A DNA stretch of 64,000 nt from Nocardia sp. NBC_01329 (GCF_035956715.1 NZ_CP108381.1:620001-684000), one strand, 5' to 3'. Numbered from the stretch's first letter, positions 43,557 to 52,379 are shown. Notes: generated by a model not told the origin, from the sequence alone. Translations and numbers: made by a program.

Positions 43557-44639
43557 ATGACGACACCGGCATTGATCCCCGACTCACCTCCACGTTCACG
43601 GCGGCGCAGCGGCGCCGACGGTGATTACGCCCGTCTGCTGCGCCGGATCTCCGACGCCGGATTGATGGAGCGGCGGCCCGCCTATTACAGCGTCCGGCTC
43701 AGCCTGGTCGGGCTTGCGTTCGTGGCAGGCTGGGCGGCGTTCGTCCTGGTCGGCGACTCATGGTGGACGCTCGCGGTCGCGGCGGTCATGGCCGTTGTGT
43801 TCGCCCAGGTCGCACTTGTCATGCACGATGTCGCGCACCGCCAGGTGTTCCGGCTGCGGCGGCCCACGGCGATCGTGGGCCGGGTCGTCGGCAACGCCGG
43901 TATCGGCCTGGCCTACGGCTGGTGGCAGGACAAACACACCCGGCATCACGCCAACCCGAACCACGAGGAGCTCGATCCCGATGTCGCGCCCGATATTCTG
44001 CTCTGGTCCCAACGGCAGGCCCGGGCCAGCCGTGGTCTGGCTCGTCTCCTCGGGCGGGCGCAGGCGTTCCTCTTCTTCCCGCTACTGCTGCTGGAGGGCC
44101 TGAACCTCCATGTAGCGGGTGTACGGGCACTCGGCAATCGGTCGGTGAAGCATCGCCTACTCGAAGGCGCGCTGCTCTTCGGTCACTTCGCCGCCTACCT
44201 GGCCGCGGTTTTCGCGGTTCTGCCCGCCGACAAGGGTTTCGCGTTCCTCGCTGTCCATCAGGCCTTGTTCGGCCTGTACATGGGCTGCACCTTCGCACCG
44301 AACCACAAGGGCATGCCGACCCTGACCGGCGACGACCGTCCGGACTATCTACGCCGGCAGGTACTGACCTCCCGCAACGTCCGGGGTGGCGTGTTGACCG
44401 ATATCGCCCTCGGCGGGCTCAACTATCAGATCGAGCACCATCTGTTCCCGAGCATGCCGACGCCGAATCTGCGTCACGCCCAGGTGATTGTCCGCGATTA
44501 CTGTGCCGAAATCGGCGTGCCCTACCACGAGACCGGGTTGATCTCCTCGTACCGCGAGGCGCTGGGGCATCTGCACCGTGTCGGGGCGCCCCTCCGCGGC
44601 GGCGACCGGAAACCGGCCGCGCCGGGGCTGGATCAGTAG
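43557..44639 (+). CDS. Membrane fatty-acid desaturase (second copy)
   Basis: A 360-residue diiron desaturase. Histidine boxes are MHDVAHRQVF near residue 85, DKHTRHHANPN near 123 and QIEHHLFPSMP near 295, with four helices in between (GFAFLAVHQALFGLYMG). The ATG at 43557 follows AGGAAGAGCT. It resembles acyl-CoA (linoleoyl-type) desaturases and is a different subfamily from the one at 34693. It is alone, 260 bases after the VWA gene. A weak resemblance to the site A/B/C pattern (CTACATAGAATT) is present in its leader at about 43425. Confidence 0.9.
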   Translation: MTTPALIPDSPPRSRRRSGADGDYARLLRRISDAGLMERRPAYYSVRLSLVGLAFVAGWAAFVLVGDSWWTLAVAAVMAVVFAQVALVMHDVAHRQVFRLRRPTAIVGRVVGNAGIGLAYGWWQDKHTRHHANPNHEELDPDVAPDILLWSQRQARASRGLARLLGRAQAFLFFPLLLLEGLNLHVAGVRALGNRSVKHRLLEGALLFGHFAAYLAAVFAVLPADKGFAFLAVHQALFGLYMGCTFAPNHKGMPTLTGDDRPDYLRRQVLTSRNVRGGVLTDIALGGLNYQIEHHLFPSMPTPNLRHAQVIVRDYCAEIGVPYHETGLISSYREALGHLHRVGAPLRGGDRKPAAPGLDQ

Positions 44640-44701
44640 TAGCTACTGGAGAGCATGGTCAGGATGTTCAGAAAAATGATGTACTTCAGGAAGCTGGGCA
44701 T
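44633..44701 (-). CDS. Candidate 22-residue hydrophobic peptide
   Basis: A short frame on the strand opposite the desaturase tail, M-P-S-F-L-K then a hydrophobic run YIIFLNILTMLSSS ending YY. It is preceded by an AGAAAGA about eight bases upstream. The stop overlaps the 3' end of the desaturase gene. It is too short for certainty; it could be a leaderless toxin-like or membrane peptide, or chance. Confidence 0.3.
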   Translation of the reverse strand: MPSFLKYIIFLNILTMLSSSYY

Positions 44702-44927
44702 ATCGATCTTTCTCAGTTGTCGGAATCGATCATCGAACGGTGTCCACGCATGGATCGCCCCTCGATTTCCGTGACGCACCCCTGAACGCGTGCGCTGCTC
44801 CGTGTTTCGGTCGTAGGTGCCGCTTCGTTACATTGCTCGTACCCGATATCGGACGCCGCGCGCCCGGCGTCGACGAACATTCCGAGCCGGCACCGGCACT
44901 GCCTATCCGGTGCCGCCGGAACCTGTT

Positions 44928-46472
44928 TCACAGCGGCAGCAGGTGATGCTTACGCGGGTAGCGGATGACCTTCTTGTCGCGAAGCAGGCTCAAGGCACGC
45001 CGGAGTTCCAGGCGGGTGGCCGACGGCTCGATCACACTGTCGATGTAGCCGCGCTCGGCCGCGATCCAGGGGGTCGCGACGGTCGCGTTGTAGAAGTTGA
45101 TCATCTGCCGGCGAAGTTCGTCGCGCTGATCCTCGGGGGTGGCATCGAGCACCTTTCGCTGGGTCAGGCCGACGGCGCTTTCCGCGCCCATGACCGCGAT
45201 ACGGGCGGTGGGCCAGGCCAGGTAGATATCGCAGCCGAGGGCCTTGGCGCCCATAACGGCCCACCCGCCGCCGTAGGCTTTGCGGATCACCACGGTCACC
45301 TTGGGGACGGTGGCTTCCACATAGGCGAACAGGAACCGGCCGCCTCGTTTGATGACGCCGACTTTCTCCTGTTCCACGCCGGGAAGGAAGCCGGGGGTAT
45401 CGACCACCAGCACCAGCGGGATCTCGAAGGCGTTGCAGATATGGATGAAATGCGCTGCCTTGTCACTGGCTTTGGCGTCGAGCGCACCCGCCAGCACAGT
45501 GGGCTGGTTGGCGACCACACCCACCGGCTTGCCGTCGACACGGGCGAAACCGGTGATCAGATTCTTGGTGGCCGCCGCGCCGATCTCGTGGAACTCGCCG
45601 TCGTCGAAGATCCGCAGCAGTACGTCGTGCATATCGTAAACCGCGTTGTCCGAGTCGGGGACGAGCGTGTTCAGCGTCAGATCGGATTCGGTGACCTGCG
45701 GCTCCAGCCCGGGGTTCACGACCGGCGGCAGCTCGACGGCACTCGACGGCAGGTAGCTCAGGTAGTTGCGGACCCACGCGAAGGCGGCCGCCTCGTCCTT
45801 TGCGACATGGTGGATATTGCCGTAGCCGGCCTGGTTGTAGGCCCCGCCCAACTCCTCCATGTCCACCTTTTCACCGATGGCGTCCTCGATGATCTTGGGA
45901 CCGGTGACGAACATATGCGCGCTCTCGGTGGCCACCACGACATCGGTACAGATCGGCTGGTAAACCGCCCCGGCCGCGCAGTTGCCCAGAATGAGCGAAA
46001 CCATCGGCACCGCACCCGAGAGCGGTTCCATCATGGTCGCCAGCTCGCCGTACCAGCGCAGCGATGTCACGGCCTCCTGGACACGCGCGCCACCGGAGTC
46101 GTTGATACCGATCAGCGGGCAGCCCATCTTCCCCGCCAGTTCCATGATCGCCGCGACCTTGCGGCCGAACATCTCGCCGATGGTGCCGCCGTACACCGTC
46201 TGATCATGGGAGAACACAGCGACCGGTCGTCCGTCGACCAGACCGCGCCCGGTCACCACGCCGTCCCCGTACAGGGCGTCCTTGTCGGCGGGGTTGCGCA
46301 CGAGCGCGCCGAGTTCGACGAAGGTGCCCGGGTCCAGCAGCATATCGATACGGTCGCGGGCGGACGGTATGCCCTTACGTGCTCGTTTGGCGGCGCCCGC
46401 CTCGCCGGCCGGTTCATGCGCGATCTCCAGCTTCTTACGCAGGTCGGCGAGTTTTTCGGCGGTAGAACTCAT
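44928..46472 (-). CDS. Acyl-CoA carboxylase beta (carboxyltransferase) subunit
   Basis: A 514-residue carboxyltransferase of the AccD/PccB family. The biotin- and acyl-CoA-binding halves show [24 protein letters not shown] and [15 protein letters not shown] in the N-half, and [37 protein letters not shown] and [13 protein letters not shown] in the C-half. It transfers CO2 from biotin to acetyl- or propionyl-CoA or, in mycolata, to long acyl-CoAs that feed mycolic acid synthesis. Which is not decidable by reading. No biotin carboxylase gene is adjacent. Confidence 0.94.
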   Translation of the reverse strand: MSSTAEKLADLRKKLEIAHEPAGEAGAAKRARKGIPSARDRIDMLLDPGTFVELGALVRNPADKDALYGDGVVTGRGLVDGRPVAVFSHDQTVYGGTIGEMFGRKVAAIMELAGKMGCPLIGINDSGGARVQEAVTSLRWYGELATMMEPLSGAVPMVSLILGNCAAGAVYQPICTDVVVATESAHMFVTGPKIIEDAIGEKVDMEELGGAYNQAGYGNIHHVAKDEAAAFAWVRNYLSYLPSSAVELPPVVNPGLEPQVTESDLTLNTLVPDSDNAVYDMHDVLLRIFDDGEFHEIGAAATKNLITGFARVDGKPVGVVANQPTVLAGALDAKASDKAAHFIHICNAFEIPLVLVVDTPGFLPGVEQEKVGVIKRGGRFLFAYVEATVPKVTVVIRKAYGGGWAVMGAKALGCDIYLAWPTARIAVMGAESAVGLTQRKVLDATPEDQRDELRRQMINFYNATVATPWIAAERGYIDSVIEPSATRLELRRALSLLRDKKVIRYPRKHHLLPL

Positions 46473-46600
46473 CTATAACTTCCAGTTTTGGTCAGCAGGA
46501 ATACCGCACCGTGTTCGGGGGCGGTAGCCACCGTACCCGGAGGCCGCGTGGTCTGGGTTTGTGAGCTCTCACCGGCTGTGAGACGGGGCCGGTCTCCGGT

Positions 46601-47707
46601 TCACCGGTCGCCGAAGAAGGCGCGGATGTCGCCGACGAGGAGAGCGGGCTGCTCCAGCGCGAGGTAGGCGCCGGCTTTGTCGATCTCGGTCCATCGGGCC
46701 ACCGTGGTGTCCCGTTCGGCGAACCGCCGGACGGTGACGTCGCCGGCCGCGACGACGAACGCGGTCGGCACCGTCACCTGCGGCTTGGGCGCCCAGGCTG
46801 CCGGGTCGTGGGCCAGGTCGTGGTAGCTCTGCGCGATCGAGCCCGATGTGCCGGTGAACCATTGGACGCTGACATCGGTGAGCATCTGGTCCTTGGAGAT
46901 CGCTCGTTCGGGCAGGTCGGCCTGCGGGTCACTCCACTCCTTGAACTTCTCTACCACCCAGGCGAGCAAGCCGATGGGTGAGTCGTTGAGACCGTGCGCG
47001 ATCGTCTGCGGTCTGGTCGACATGATGATGTTGAAGCCGATCCCGTCCCGCATGAATGTGTCGATCGCCGCCATCCGCCGCTGTTCGTCCTCGGTGAGCC
47101 CGTCGACGTTCTCGTCCGGCATCGCGACATAGGCGTTGACGTGCAGGCCGATCAGCCGGTCCGGCACCTGTCGGCCCAGCTCGAGGGACAGGTTCGCGCC
47201 GCCACCACCGCCGTGGGCGCCGAACCGCTCATAGCCCAGCCGTGTCATCAACTCGGCGAATACCGATGCGGTCCGCGGCACGGTCCACCCGGTATCGGCC
47301 AGCGGGGTGGAGAACCCGAAACCGGGCATGAACGGGATCACCAGGTGGAAGTCTCGCGAGAGCGGCTCGATCACATCGAGCAAACCCATTGCGCCGCCGG
47401 GATTGTCGTGCAGCAGCAACAGGGCCTTCGCTGCCGGGCGCTCACTGCGGATGTGCTTGAAGTGGATCCGCTGACCGTCGATCTCGGTGGTGAACTGCGG
47501 CCACCGGTTCAGTTCCGCCTCGGCCTCGCGCCAATCGAATTCGTCCCGCCAGTAGTCGGCCAGCTCGCGCAGGTAATCCACCGGTACCCCGCGGCTCCAG
47601 TTCGTGCCCGGGAGGGCGGGTGTCCAGCGTGCCCGGGTCAGTCGCTCGCGCAGGTCGTCCACATCCGGCTGCGGAATGTCGACAACGAAGGGGTCGATGG
47701 TGGTCAT
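46601..47707 (-). CDS. Epoxide-hydrolase-family protein lacking the catalytic residues
   Basis: A 368-residue protein with the EHN N-terminal domain (PFVVDIPQPDVDDLRERLTR, WRDEFDWREAEAELNRWPQF) and an alpha/beta-hydrolase core. The usual HGWPGS oxyanion loop reads HDNPGG, the nucleophile motif GGDWG reads GGGGG (near residue 180), and the final GGHFAALE reads AGAYLALE, so Asp and His are absent. The conserved TRPQTIAHGLNDSPIGLLAWVVEKF remains. RBS AAAGGAGATCTC precedes ATG 47707. It probably does not hydrolyse epoxides; it may bind ligand or use another mechanism. Confidence 0.85.
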   Translation of the reverse strand: MTTIDPFVVDIPQPDVDDLRERLTRARWTPALPGTNWSRGVPVDYLRELADYWRDEFDWREAEAELNRWPQFTTEIDGQRIHFKHIRSERPAAKALLLLHDNPGGAMGLLDVIEPLSRDFHLVIPFMPGFGFSTPLADTGWTVPRTASVFAELMTRLGYERFGAHGGGGGANLSLELGRQVPDRLIGLHVNAYVAMPDENVDGLTEDEQRRMAAIDTFMRDGIGFNIIMSTRPQTIAHGLNDSPIGLLAWVVEKFKEWSDPQADLPERAISKDQMLTDVSVQWFTGTSGSIAQSYHDLAHDPAAWAPKPQVTVPTAFVVAAGDVTVRRFAERDTTVARWTEIDKAGAYLALEQPALLVGDIRAFFGDR

Positions 47708-47719
47708 GAGATCTCCTTT

Positions 47720-47768
47720 GGAACGGAATGCTTCCTTCTGTTTTAAGCATAGCGGAATGTTCCGTTCC
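47720..47768. promoter_or_regulatory. Repressor-operator-like repeats before EHN gene
   Basis: GGAACGGAATG (47720-47730), CGGAA-TG-TTCCG (47753-47764) and TTCCGTTCC (47760-47768) lie 13-61 bases before the start. The CGGAATG half-site is repeated and inverted, a TetR-type operator arrangement. No matching regulator gene is adjacent. Confidence 0.45.
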
Positions 47769-47808
47769 GTTTCAAGTCGAGCGGCGGCCCGGCGGTACTC
47801 GCCGTCGC

Positions 47809-47955
47809 TCACCAGCGCCGGGTCTCCCGGATGAGCAGCCAGACCAGGTATCCGCCACCGAGACAGACGGTGACGGCGCCGACCGGGAGATCGACCTCCG
47901 GAATCGCGTGCTGCGCCAGCAGATCCGCCACCGACATGAGCACCGCGGACGGCGG
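47809..47955 (-). pseudogene. FecCD-type permease, C-terminal tail
   Basis: The reverse strand reads MSVADLLAQHAIPEVDLPVG, then AVTVCLGGGYLVWLLIRE, and ends at a TGA. ADLLA...ELPVGxVTxxxGxPxFxWLL is the closing helix pattern of siderophore ABC permeases. The first ~280 residues are missing. It is a remnant of an iron-uptake operon. Confidence 0.65.
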
Positions 47956-48064
47956 TGAGCACGCTACCGCCCCGGCGGCCGCACTCGAGGCAGCTGTCTC
48001 GGCAGGTCACCGCTCGTCGAGGCCCGCCTGATCGCGGGGCTCATCGAGGGCGGTCGTCGATCGG

Positions 48065-48532
48065 CTAATCCTTCTCGACGGTCCTGGCGAGGATACCGAG
48101 GGTGGCCCGCAGTCCCGCTTCGGGAATGAGCGGGAAGATGTCCATTTCACGATATTGCGGTGCGATCCGACTCCAGTCGTAATACGACGTCACCAGGGTG
48201 CCGATCTCGCTGGGCTCCAAGCGGTAACCGTAGAGATGTTCGACCGGCGGGTCGGAGACGCCGACGACCGTCCATTCGAGGTGAGCGTTCTCCTCGAATG
48301 CGGTGATGAGCACCGTGACGTCGTATCGTCCCATCGGAAAGTCGTTGAGCGATTCACGGTCCATGTGGACGATGAACTCGTCCCCGACCCCGGTGACGGG
48401 CCCGCCCTCCGCCGACCGCAGCATGCCCGAACTGTCGATCGCCACGTGCCCGGCGGGCGAGCGCAACAATGCGAAGATCTCGGCCGGTGTTGCCGCGATC
48501 TGACGCCGGACGTCGAATCGTTCCTCACTCAT
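48065..48532 (-). CDS. SRPBCC-family (polyketide-cyclase-like) protein
   Basis: A 155-residue START/Bet v1-fold protein. FDVRRQIAATPAEIFALLRS starts the fold, followed by GDEFIVHMDRESLNDFP, LEWTVVGVSDPP and YGYRLEPSEIGTLVTSYYDW, ending in a long C-terminal helix (AGLRATLGILARTVEKD). Start ATG 48532 gives the standard N-terminus; ATG 48544 is possible. These proteins bind hydrophobic ligands or catalyse small aromatic reactions. A copy of its last ~11 codons lies at 50438. Confidence 0.8.
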   Translation of the reverse strand: MSEERFDVRRQIAATPAEIFALLRSPAGHVAIDSSGMLRSAEGGPVTGVGDEFIVHMDRESLNDFPMGRYDVTVLITAFEENAHLEWTVVGVSDPPVEHLYGYRLEPSEIGTLVTSYYDWSRIAPQYREMDIFPLIPEAGLRATLGILARTVEKD

Positions 48533-48642
48533 GGGATCCACCATTGCACAGTTGTGCTGCGGCCCAAGACATCCGGTTGCCAGACCTGAGAAATCTCTCG
48601 ACCGGGACACGAGCTTCGGTGACCGCCGCGCCAGGGGACGGC

Positions 48643-49194
48643 TCAGCGCCGGCGATAGTCGGCGACAAGCCATTCATCGCCGACGCGCTGCACATTCACG
48701 GTGACCAAGGTGGAGGCGGCGACCGGTTCCGGGTGCCGAACATTGCGGGTCTGCTGGTTCGCGAAGACCGTGACGATGAAGTTGTCGCCGTCGAGGGCGT
48801 CGATCGCGGTGCTCACGACCTCGCCCTGCGCGACGACCTCGGCCTCGGTCATGACCTTCGTGAGGGTGTCGCCGACGGTGTCGTAGCGATGGGACAACCC
48901 GGCGGTAGTTCCTTGCCGGACACCGGCGAAGAAGGCGTCGAGACTGCGGAAGTCGTAGGTCAACGAGCGTTCGGTGTAGTCCGCCGCGACTGCGGCCGCA
49001 CGGTCGCGATCGGCGATGCGGCCGCGCAGGTCGTCCAACTCGGTTTCGGCGGAATGCCAGCGCCAGCCGAGGAGTACCACCAGGGCGGCGGACGCCGCCG
49101 CGGCGAGCCCCCACGCCGAGATGGTGGCCCACGAACCGGACGCGCGTTGCTCGTCGGGCATCCGCTCTCCGCCACGCTGCTGTGTATCGCTCAC
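48643..49194 (-). CDS. Mce-associated membrane protein
   Basis: A 183-residue protein with a short cytoplasmic N-terminus, one helix (ISAWGLAAAASAALVVLLGW, residues about 25-45), a coiled-coil segment (SAETELDDLRGRIADRDRAA) and an extracytoplasmic beta domain with LTYDFRSLDAFFAGVRQGTT and FIVTVFANQQTRN. This is the Mas/Mam pattern of proteins encoded after mce operons. It begins 13 bases after the Mce protein's stop and is surely co-expressed with it. Confidence 0.85.
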   Translation of the reverse strand: MSDTQQRGGERMPDEQRASGSWATISAWGLAAAASAALVVLLGWRWHSAETELDDLRGRIADRDRAAAVAADYTERSLTYDFRSLDAFFAGVRQGTTAGLSHRYDTVGDTLTKVMTEAEVVAQGEVVSTAIDALDGDNFIVTVFANQQTRNVRHPEPVAASTLVTVNVQRVGDEWLVADYRRR

Positions 49195-49207
49195 TTCTGG
49201 GTGACCT

Positions 49208-50197
49208 TCATCGACATACCGCCCGATCCTGCGTTCCGGCCAGGCCCCCTGGGGCGAACGGCCAGGTCGGGCAGGTGGTAGCGGATACCGTGCTTCCCGC
49301 AGGATGATCCGAGTCCAACCCGTCGATCAGTTCCGGCTTCAGCGACAGGACTTCCACGAGCTGATCGGGGCGGGAAGCGAGCAACTGCAACTGCTCGTGC
49401 AGCGACGGGTGATCGCCTTCGATGCGAGATTCCGGTTCAGCGAGAAGTCCGCCCTCGATCGTCGAATCCTCCGCGAACAGCGACTCCACCAGTTTGCCGG
49501 CGTTGCCGAACAGCTCGATGAGGCCGGCTATCCGCTCGATCAGCACGGCGACCTGTTCGACCGTGCCGCCGATCTCGGCGGCGATCTTTCCCAGATTGTG
49601 GATCAGCACCGCGACGGCCGCGTGTTCGTTCGTCGCATTCTGCAGTAGGTCGCCCAGACCCGTCAGGATCGGTCCGATACCCGCGTTGTCACCCTGCAGG
49701 ACACGAATCACATTCTGCGCCAACCGACCCAGCTCCTCGACGTCGAGCGCCGTGAACAGGGGTCGGAACCCGTCGAACAGCCGCGAGACGTCGAAACCCG
49801 GCCCGGTCCGCTCGCGCGGAATCGTCGCCCCGGCGGCAAGCGGGGACCCTCCGGGCCGGGACTCGAACAGTTCCAGGTAGTACTGCCCGAGCAGGCTCTG
49901 ATATCGGACCGCGGCGTGGGTGGTATCCAGGACCGATCGGCCACGGTCGATGGAGAATTCCAACTGCGCCGTGGTGTCGTCGGCGATATCGATCGCGGTG
50001 ACGGTTCCGATCCGGGCCCCGGCCAGCTGCACACCGCTACCGGCGGTCAGCCCGGAAACATCGGCGAAGACCGCCGTGTATTCGGCGTCAGCGCTGTCGA
50101 CCGGTTCACGCACTCGGGTCATGACGAGGCTCAGGCAACACAGTGCGACGACACCGAAGACGGACAACCCGATCGCGGGGCCACGCACTGATGACAT
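49208..50197 (-). CDS. Mce-family lipid-transport protein (MlaD domain), orphan
   Basis: A 329-residue protein with an N-terminal helix (AIGLSVFGVVALCCLSLVM), an MlaD domain (YTAVFADVSGLTAGSGVQLAG, VRIGTVTAIDIADD-like), GQYYLELFES and a long helical region (residues ~130-270) typical of Mce proteins. Mce proteins form hexameric channels for lipid or steroid uptake, normally as sets of six with two YrbE permeases. Here only one mce gene and a mas gene are present. RBS GGAAGGAGACCG precedes the ATG. The Pro/Cys-poor C-terminus lacks the usual Pro-rich tail. Confidence 0.85.
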   Translation of the reverse strand: MSSVRGPAIGLSVFGVVALCCLSLVMTRVREPVDSADAEYTAVFADVSGLTAGSGVQLAGARIGTVTAIDIADDTTAQLEFSIDRGRSVLDTTHAAVRYQSLLGQYYLELFESRPGGSPLAAGATIPRERTGPGFDVSRLFDGFRPLFTALDVEELGRLAQNVIRVLQGDNAGIGPILTGLGDLLQNATNEHAAVAVLIHNLGKIAAEIGGTVEQVAVLIERIAGLIELFGNAGKLVESLFAEDSTIEGGLLAEPESRIEGDHPSLHEQLQLLASRPDQLVEVLSLKPELIDGLDSDHPAGSTVSATTCPTWPFAPGGLAGTQDRAVCR

Positions 50198-50566
50198 CGG
50201 TCTCCTTCCGGGGCGTCGGCCGACCGTGCGACGAGCGGCGGGTGCCGGCGACGAGTTCGAGCTGTGATCGCACGGCCGGTCGACGGCCGGGAGGCGCCGC
50301 GACGACGAGGCGATCCTCCGGTTCCGGTAGCCGGTGACAGACAGGGCGACCGAACCCTATGGCATGCCCGGCGGGAGACACAGGTCCAGAATCATGGCGA
50401 GCATTTCTCGGCGCGGCGAGATCGGTTGCTGCCCAACGGTCTGGCGAGGATGCCGAGGGTAGCCCGCAGCCTCCCAGCATCGCGAACAGCCACTCACGTT
50501 CGGATCCGGTGGCGGTGCGCGGTACCGGTGAAGGCATTGTCGGGTGCTCGCCCGAGATCGATTCGA
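50198..50566. other. Gene-free region with SRPBCC tail relic
   Basis: No supported gene. At 50438-50470 a stretch matches the end of the SRPBCC gene (48080-48112) with three or four differences: on the reverse strand LRATLGILARPLG. It appears to be the residue of a lost paralogue. The mce ribosome site is at the left end. Confidence 0.5.
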
Positions 50567-51187
50567 TCAGGCCATTTCCGGAACCCGGAGATGAGCGAGC
50601 GCCAGTTCGAACTCCCGCACATCGAGGGCCTCGACACCGGTCCGGCGGGCGGCATCGACCCGCAGCGAAGCCGACTGCTCACGGCCGGCTCGCATCGCCT
50701 CGGCGCTGTCATAGCTGGTGCACGATACGGCGCGGCCGGACTTCCGGTTGATCATCAGGCTCGCACTGCAGAACCCCTCCAAGTCCTCCATGGCGGGCAG
50801 GGTGGCGGCCTTGTAGATCTCGACAGCCGAATCGAGACGGCTCGGATCGGTTTTGACCCACGTCGCCCGCACGCATGCTCCTTCATCCGCGTGATGAGCC
50901 CTGTGCAGACCGGCGATCTCCCATTCCTCGATCTGTGCGCTGCCACCGAACGTCGTCATTGCGCGGTCACGAAGCAGCCCGACCTGTTCCATATTGTCGT
51001 TCATCGCGTCCTCGGACTCCCAGGCACTGGTGGCGATGCAGTGCCCGTTGTCCCGGTCGACCAGCAGCGACAGCCCGATACACCCGGGGATCTCCCGTAA
51101 TGCGGGCAGAACGACATCTCGCATATGCGCAATCCCGGCATCGATAGCTGAGGGGCGCGCCTGAATGGTGGTAGATCGCGCGAACAC
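50567..51187 (-). CDS. Tandem ABM-like ferredoxin-fold protein
   Basis: A 206-residue protein made of two antibiotic-biosynthesis-monooxygenase-like repeats. The first has IDAGIAHMRDVVLPALREIPG and GLSLLVDRDNGHCIATSAWES, the second LDSAVEIYKAATLPAMEDLEG and ASLMINRKSGRAVSCTSYDS. These are dimeric alpha+beta folds; fused repeats make an intramolecular dimer. GTG 51187 is chosen because the upstream 105 codons of the open frame are unrelated. There is no heme- or substrate-binding motif I can name. Confidence 0.75.
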   Translation of the reverse strand: MFARSTTIQARPSAIDAGIAHMRDVVLPALREIPGCIGLSLLVDRDNGHCIATSAWESEDAMNDNMEQVGLLRDRAMTTFGGSAQIEEWEIAGLHRAHHADEGACVRATWVKTDPSRLDSAVEIYKAATLPAMEDLEGFCSASLMINRKSGRAVSCTSYDSAEAMRAGREQSASLRVDAARRTGVEALDVREFELALAHLRVPEMA

Positions 51188-51515
51188 GATCCACCCCCTC
51201 TCTGCTCGAGGCGGCGCCCCGGTGGCGCCACCGGTCCCTTCACACTGCTCCCCCCTCGTCGCGGTGGCAAGAGGGCTGATCGCCCGCCCCGGACATCGGC
51301 CCGGTCTGCCGGGCTCGGAGTCACGGAGGCGCCGGCGATCTGGGTCGCGTACTCCACGGCCTATGGCGCGCTGCTCGAGAAGTCGAGGATGCGTCCCGGC
51401 GCACATCAGCAGGAGGCCGGATACCAGCACGATCAACGCGACGCCGGACGCGCGTTCGAGTATCGGCAGGGCTCGGGTGAATCTGTCCCTCGGCGCACTC
51501 ATTCTGAACCGAGTT
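51188..51515. other. Unassigned region upstream of tandem-ABM gene
   Basis: About 330 bases. The open frame on the reverse strand starts (51502) with a hydrophobic helix (GVALIVLVSGLLLMCAG) and then becomes Arg-rich. It may be the end of a lost membrane protein, but I cannot place it in a family. Confidence 0.35.
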
Positions 51516-51809
51516 CTACGTGACCTCGGTGAACTGCCGCACCTGCAACGGCTCGGCCAAGATATCGTCCATGGCTGCGATACACGCTGTCAGGTGCGGT
51601 GTTTCGAAATGGGAGATCAGGGCCGCTCGGTCGGCCCATTCCTCGATCAGCACTGCGCGGGTCGGGTCGGCGGGGTGGAAGAAGAGTTCGTAGCCGACGC
51701 ATCCCGCCTCGGCGAGGGTCGGCTCGATCATTGCCAACAGGACCTCACGCATTTCTTCCCCGCGGCCGGGCTGCGCAGTGAACCGGACGTTGAGTACCAG
51801 TGTGGACAT
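51516..51809 (-). CDS. Putative quinol monooxygenase (ABM domain)
   Basis: A 97-residue protein, VLNVRFTAQPGRGEEMREVL, EAGCVGYELFFHPADPTRAV, LIEEWADRAALISHFETPHL. This is the single-domain ABM/YgiN pattern, with the conserved W and HF-TPH segment. Members oxidise small quinols or act on polyketides. Start ATG 51809; the long upstream open frame (to 52358) is antisense to a TnsA relic and is not part of the protein. It is next to the tandem-ABM gene on the same strand. Confidence 0.85.
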   Translation of the reverse strand: MSTLVLNVRFTAQPGRGEEMREVLLAMIEPTLAEAGCVGYELFFHPADPTRAVLIEEWADRAALISHFETPHLTACIAAMDDILAEPLQVRQFTEVT

Positions 51810-51981
51810 CGAAACCGATTCCCTCCCGGCCGAAGTAGCTGCCGTATCGCCTAACGGGTTTCCGGCCACATTACACACGGCGGCGTCGGCCGAAGTGTCG
51901 TGTCGGGGATAGTTGGCGAAGTTCGGGCCTCTTCGGCGAAGCAACCCCGAATGCGGTTGGTCTGTAGCAGAATTGGCGGCC

Positions 51982-52379
51982 GTGACGTCGGTGCCGACGT
52001 CGCTCGGTGGTGGAGCGGCGGACCTCGAAGGGTTCGAGTTGGCGTATGTGACCTCGGCTGGTGGCCAGGCCGGGCTGGCGCTGTCGGATGCCTGGTTGCT
52101 ACGGCTGGAGGCGGCACACCGAACCCGGTGGTGGTGGCGAACCTGCGGTGGCTGTCGGGCTATCGGCATCCGCGCCACCGGGTCGATGATGTCGTCGATC
52201 GATTGCGCGCCGTGTTCTGCGATCCGGTCGGGTTGATGGATGACGCGGAGGCCGCGGGCGATCCGATGCCGGTGCTGCCGGTGCTGCCGGTGCTGCCGGT
52301 GCTGCCGGTGGTGTCCGGCGGAGCGGGCCGGAATCCTGTGCTGAGTGATCTGCGGCACGTCTCGACCTCATCGGATTGA
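51982..52379 (+). pseudogene. TnsA-like transposase endonuclease, internally deleted
   Basis: GTG 51982 opens FELAYVTSAGGQAGLALSDAW, the N-terminus of actinobacterial TnsA-like proteins. After LLRLEAA the catalytic middle is missing, and another frame continues NPVVVANLRWLSGYRHPRHR, RLRAVFCDPVGLMDDAEAAG and DPMPVLPVL, which are C-terminal TnsA segments. The VLPVL motif has expanded into a 9-bp tandem repeat. A TGTCG-starting stretch at about 51895 may be the transposon end. It marks an old Tn7-like insertion; no TnsB or TnsC is present. Confidence 0.6.
52268..52312 (+). repeat. 9-bp tandem repeat, five units
   Basis: GCCGGTGCT is repeated four times, and a fifth unit ends GGT. It encodes Leu-Pro-Val repeats in the TnsA frame and looks like replication slippage at a codon pair. 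Confidence 0.95.

Noticed and set aside
44817..46478. A 553-codon forward frame over the acyl-CoA carboxylase gene.
   Set aside because: Antisense to the carboxyltransferase whose motifs are intact; composition is typical of a shadow.
52028..52042. GGGTTCGAGTT-like sequence as a second tRNA-end (att) copy.
   Set aside because: Only about nine bases match the tRNA T-arm, without the following CCCCTTAGCTCC; it is part of the TnsA relic.
52268..52312. Short repeats considered as a CRISPR array.
   Set aside because: Nine-base units directly adjoining without spacers; a simple tandem repeat inside a relic gene.
51810..52358. Extended 280-codon version of the ABM protein.
   Set aside because: The extra N-terminus is antisense to the TnsA relic and its tandem repeat and has no domain.
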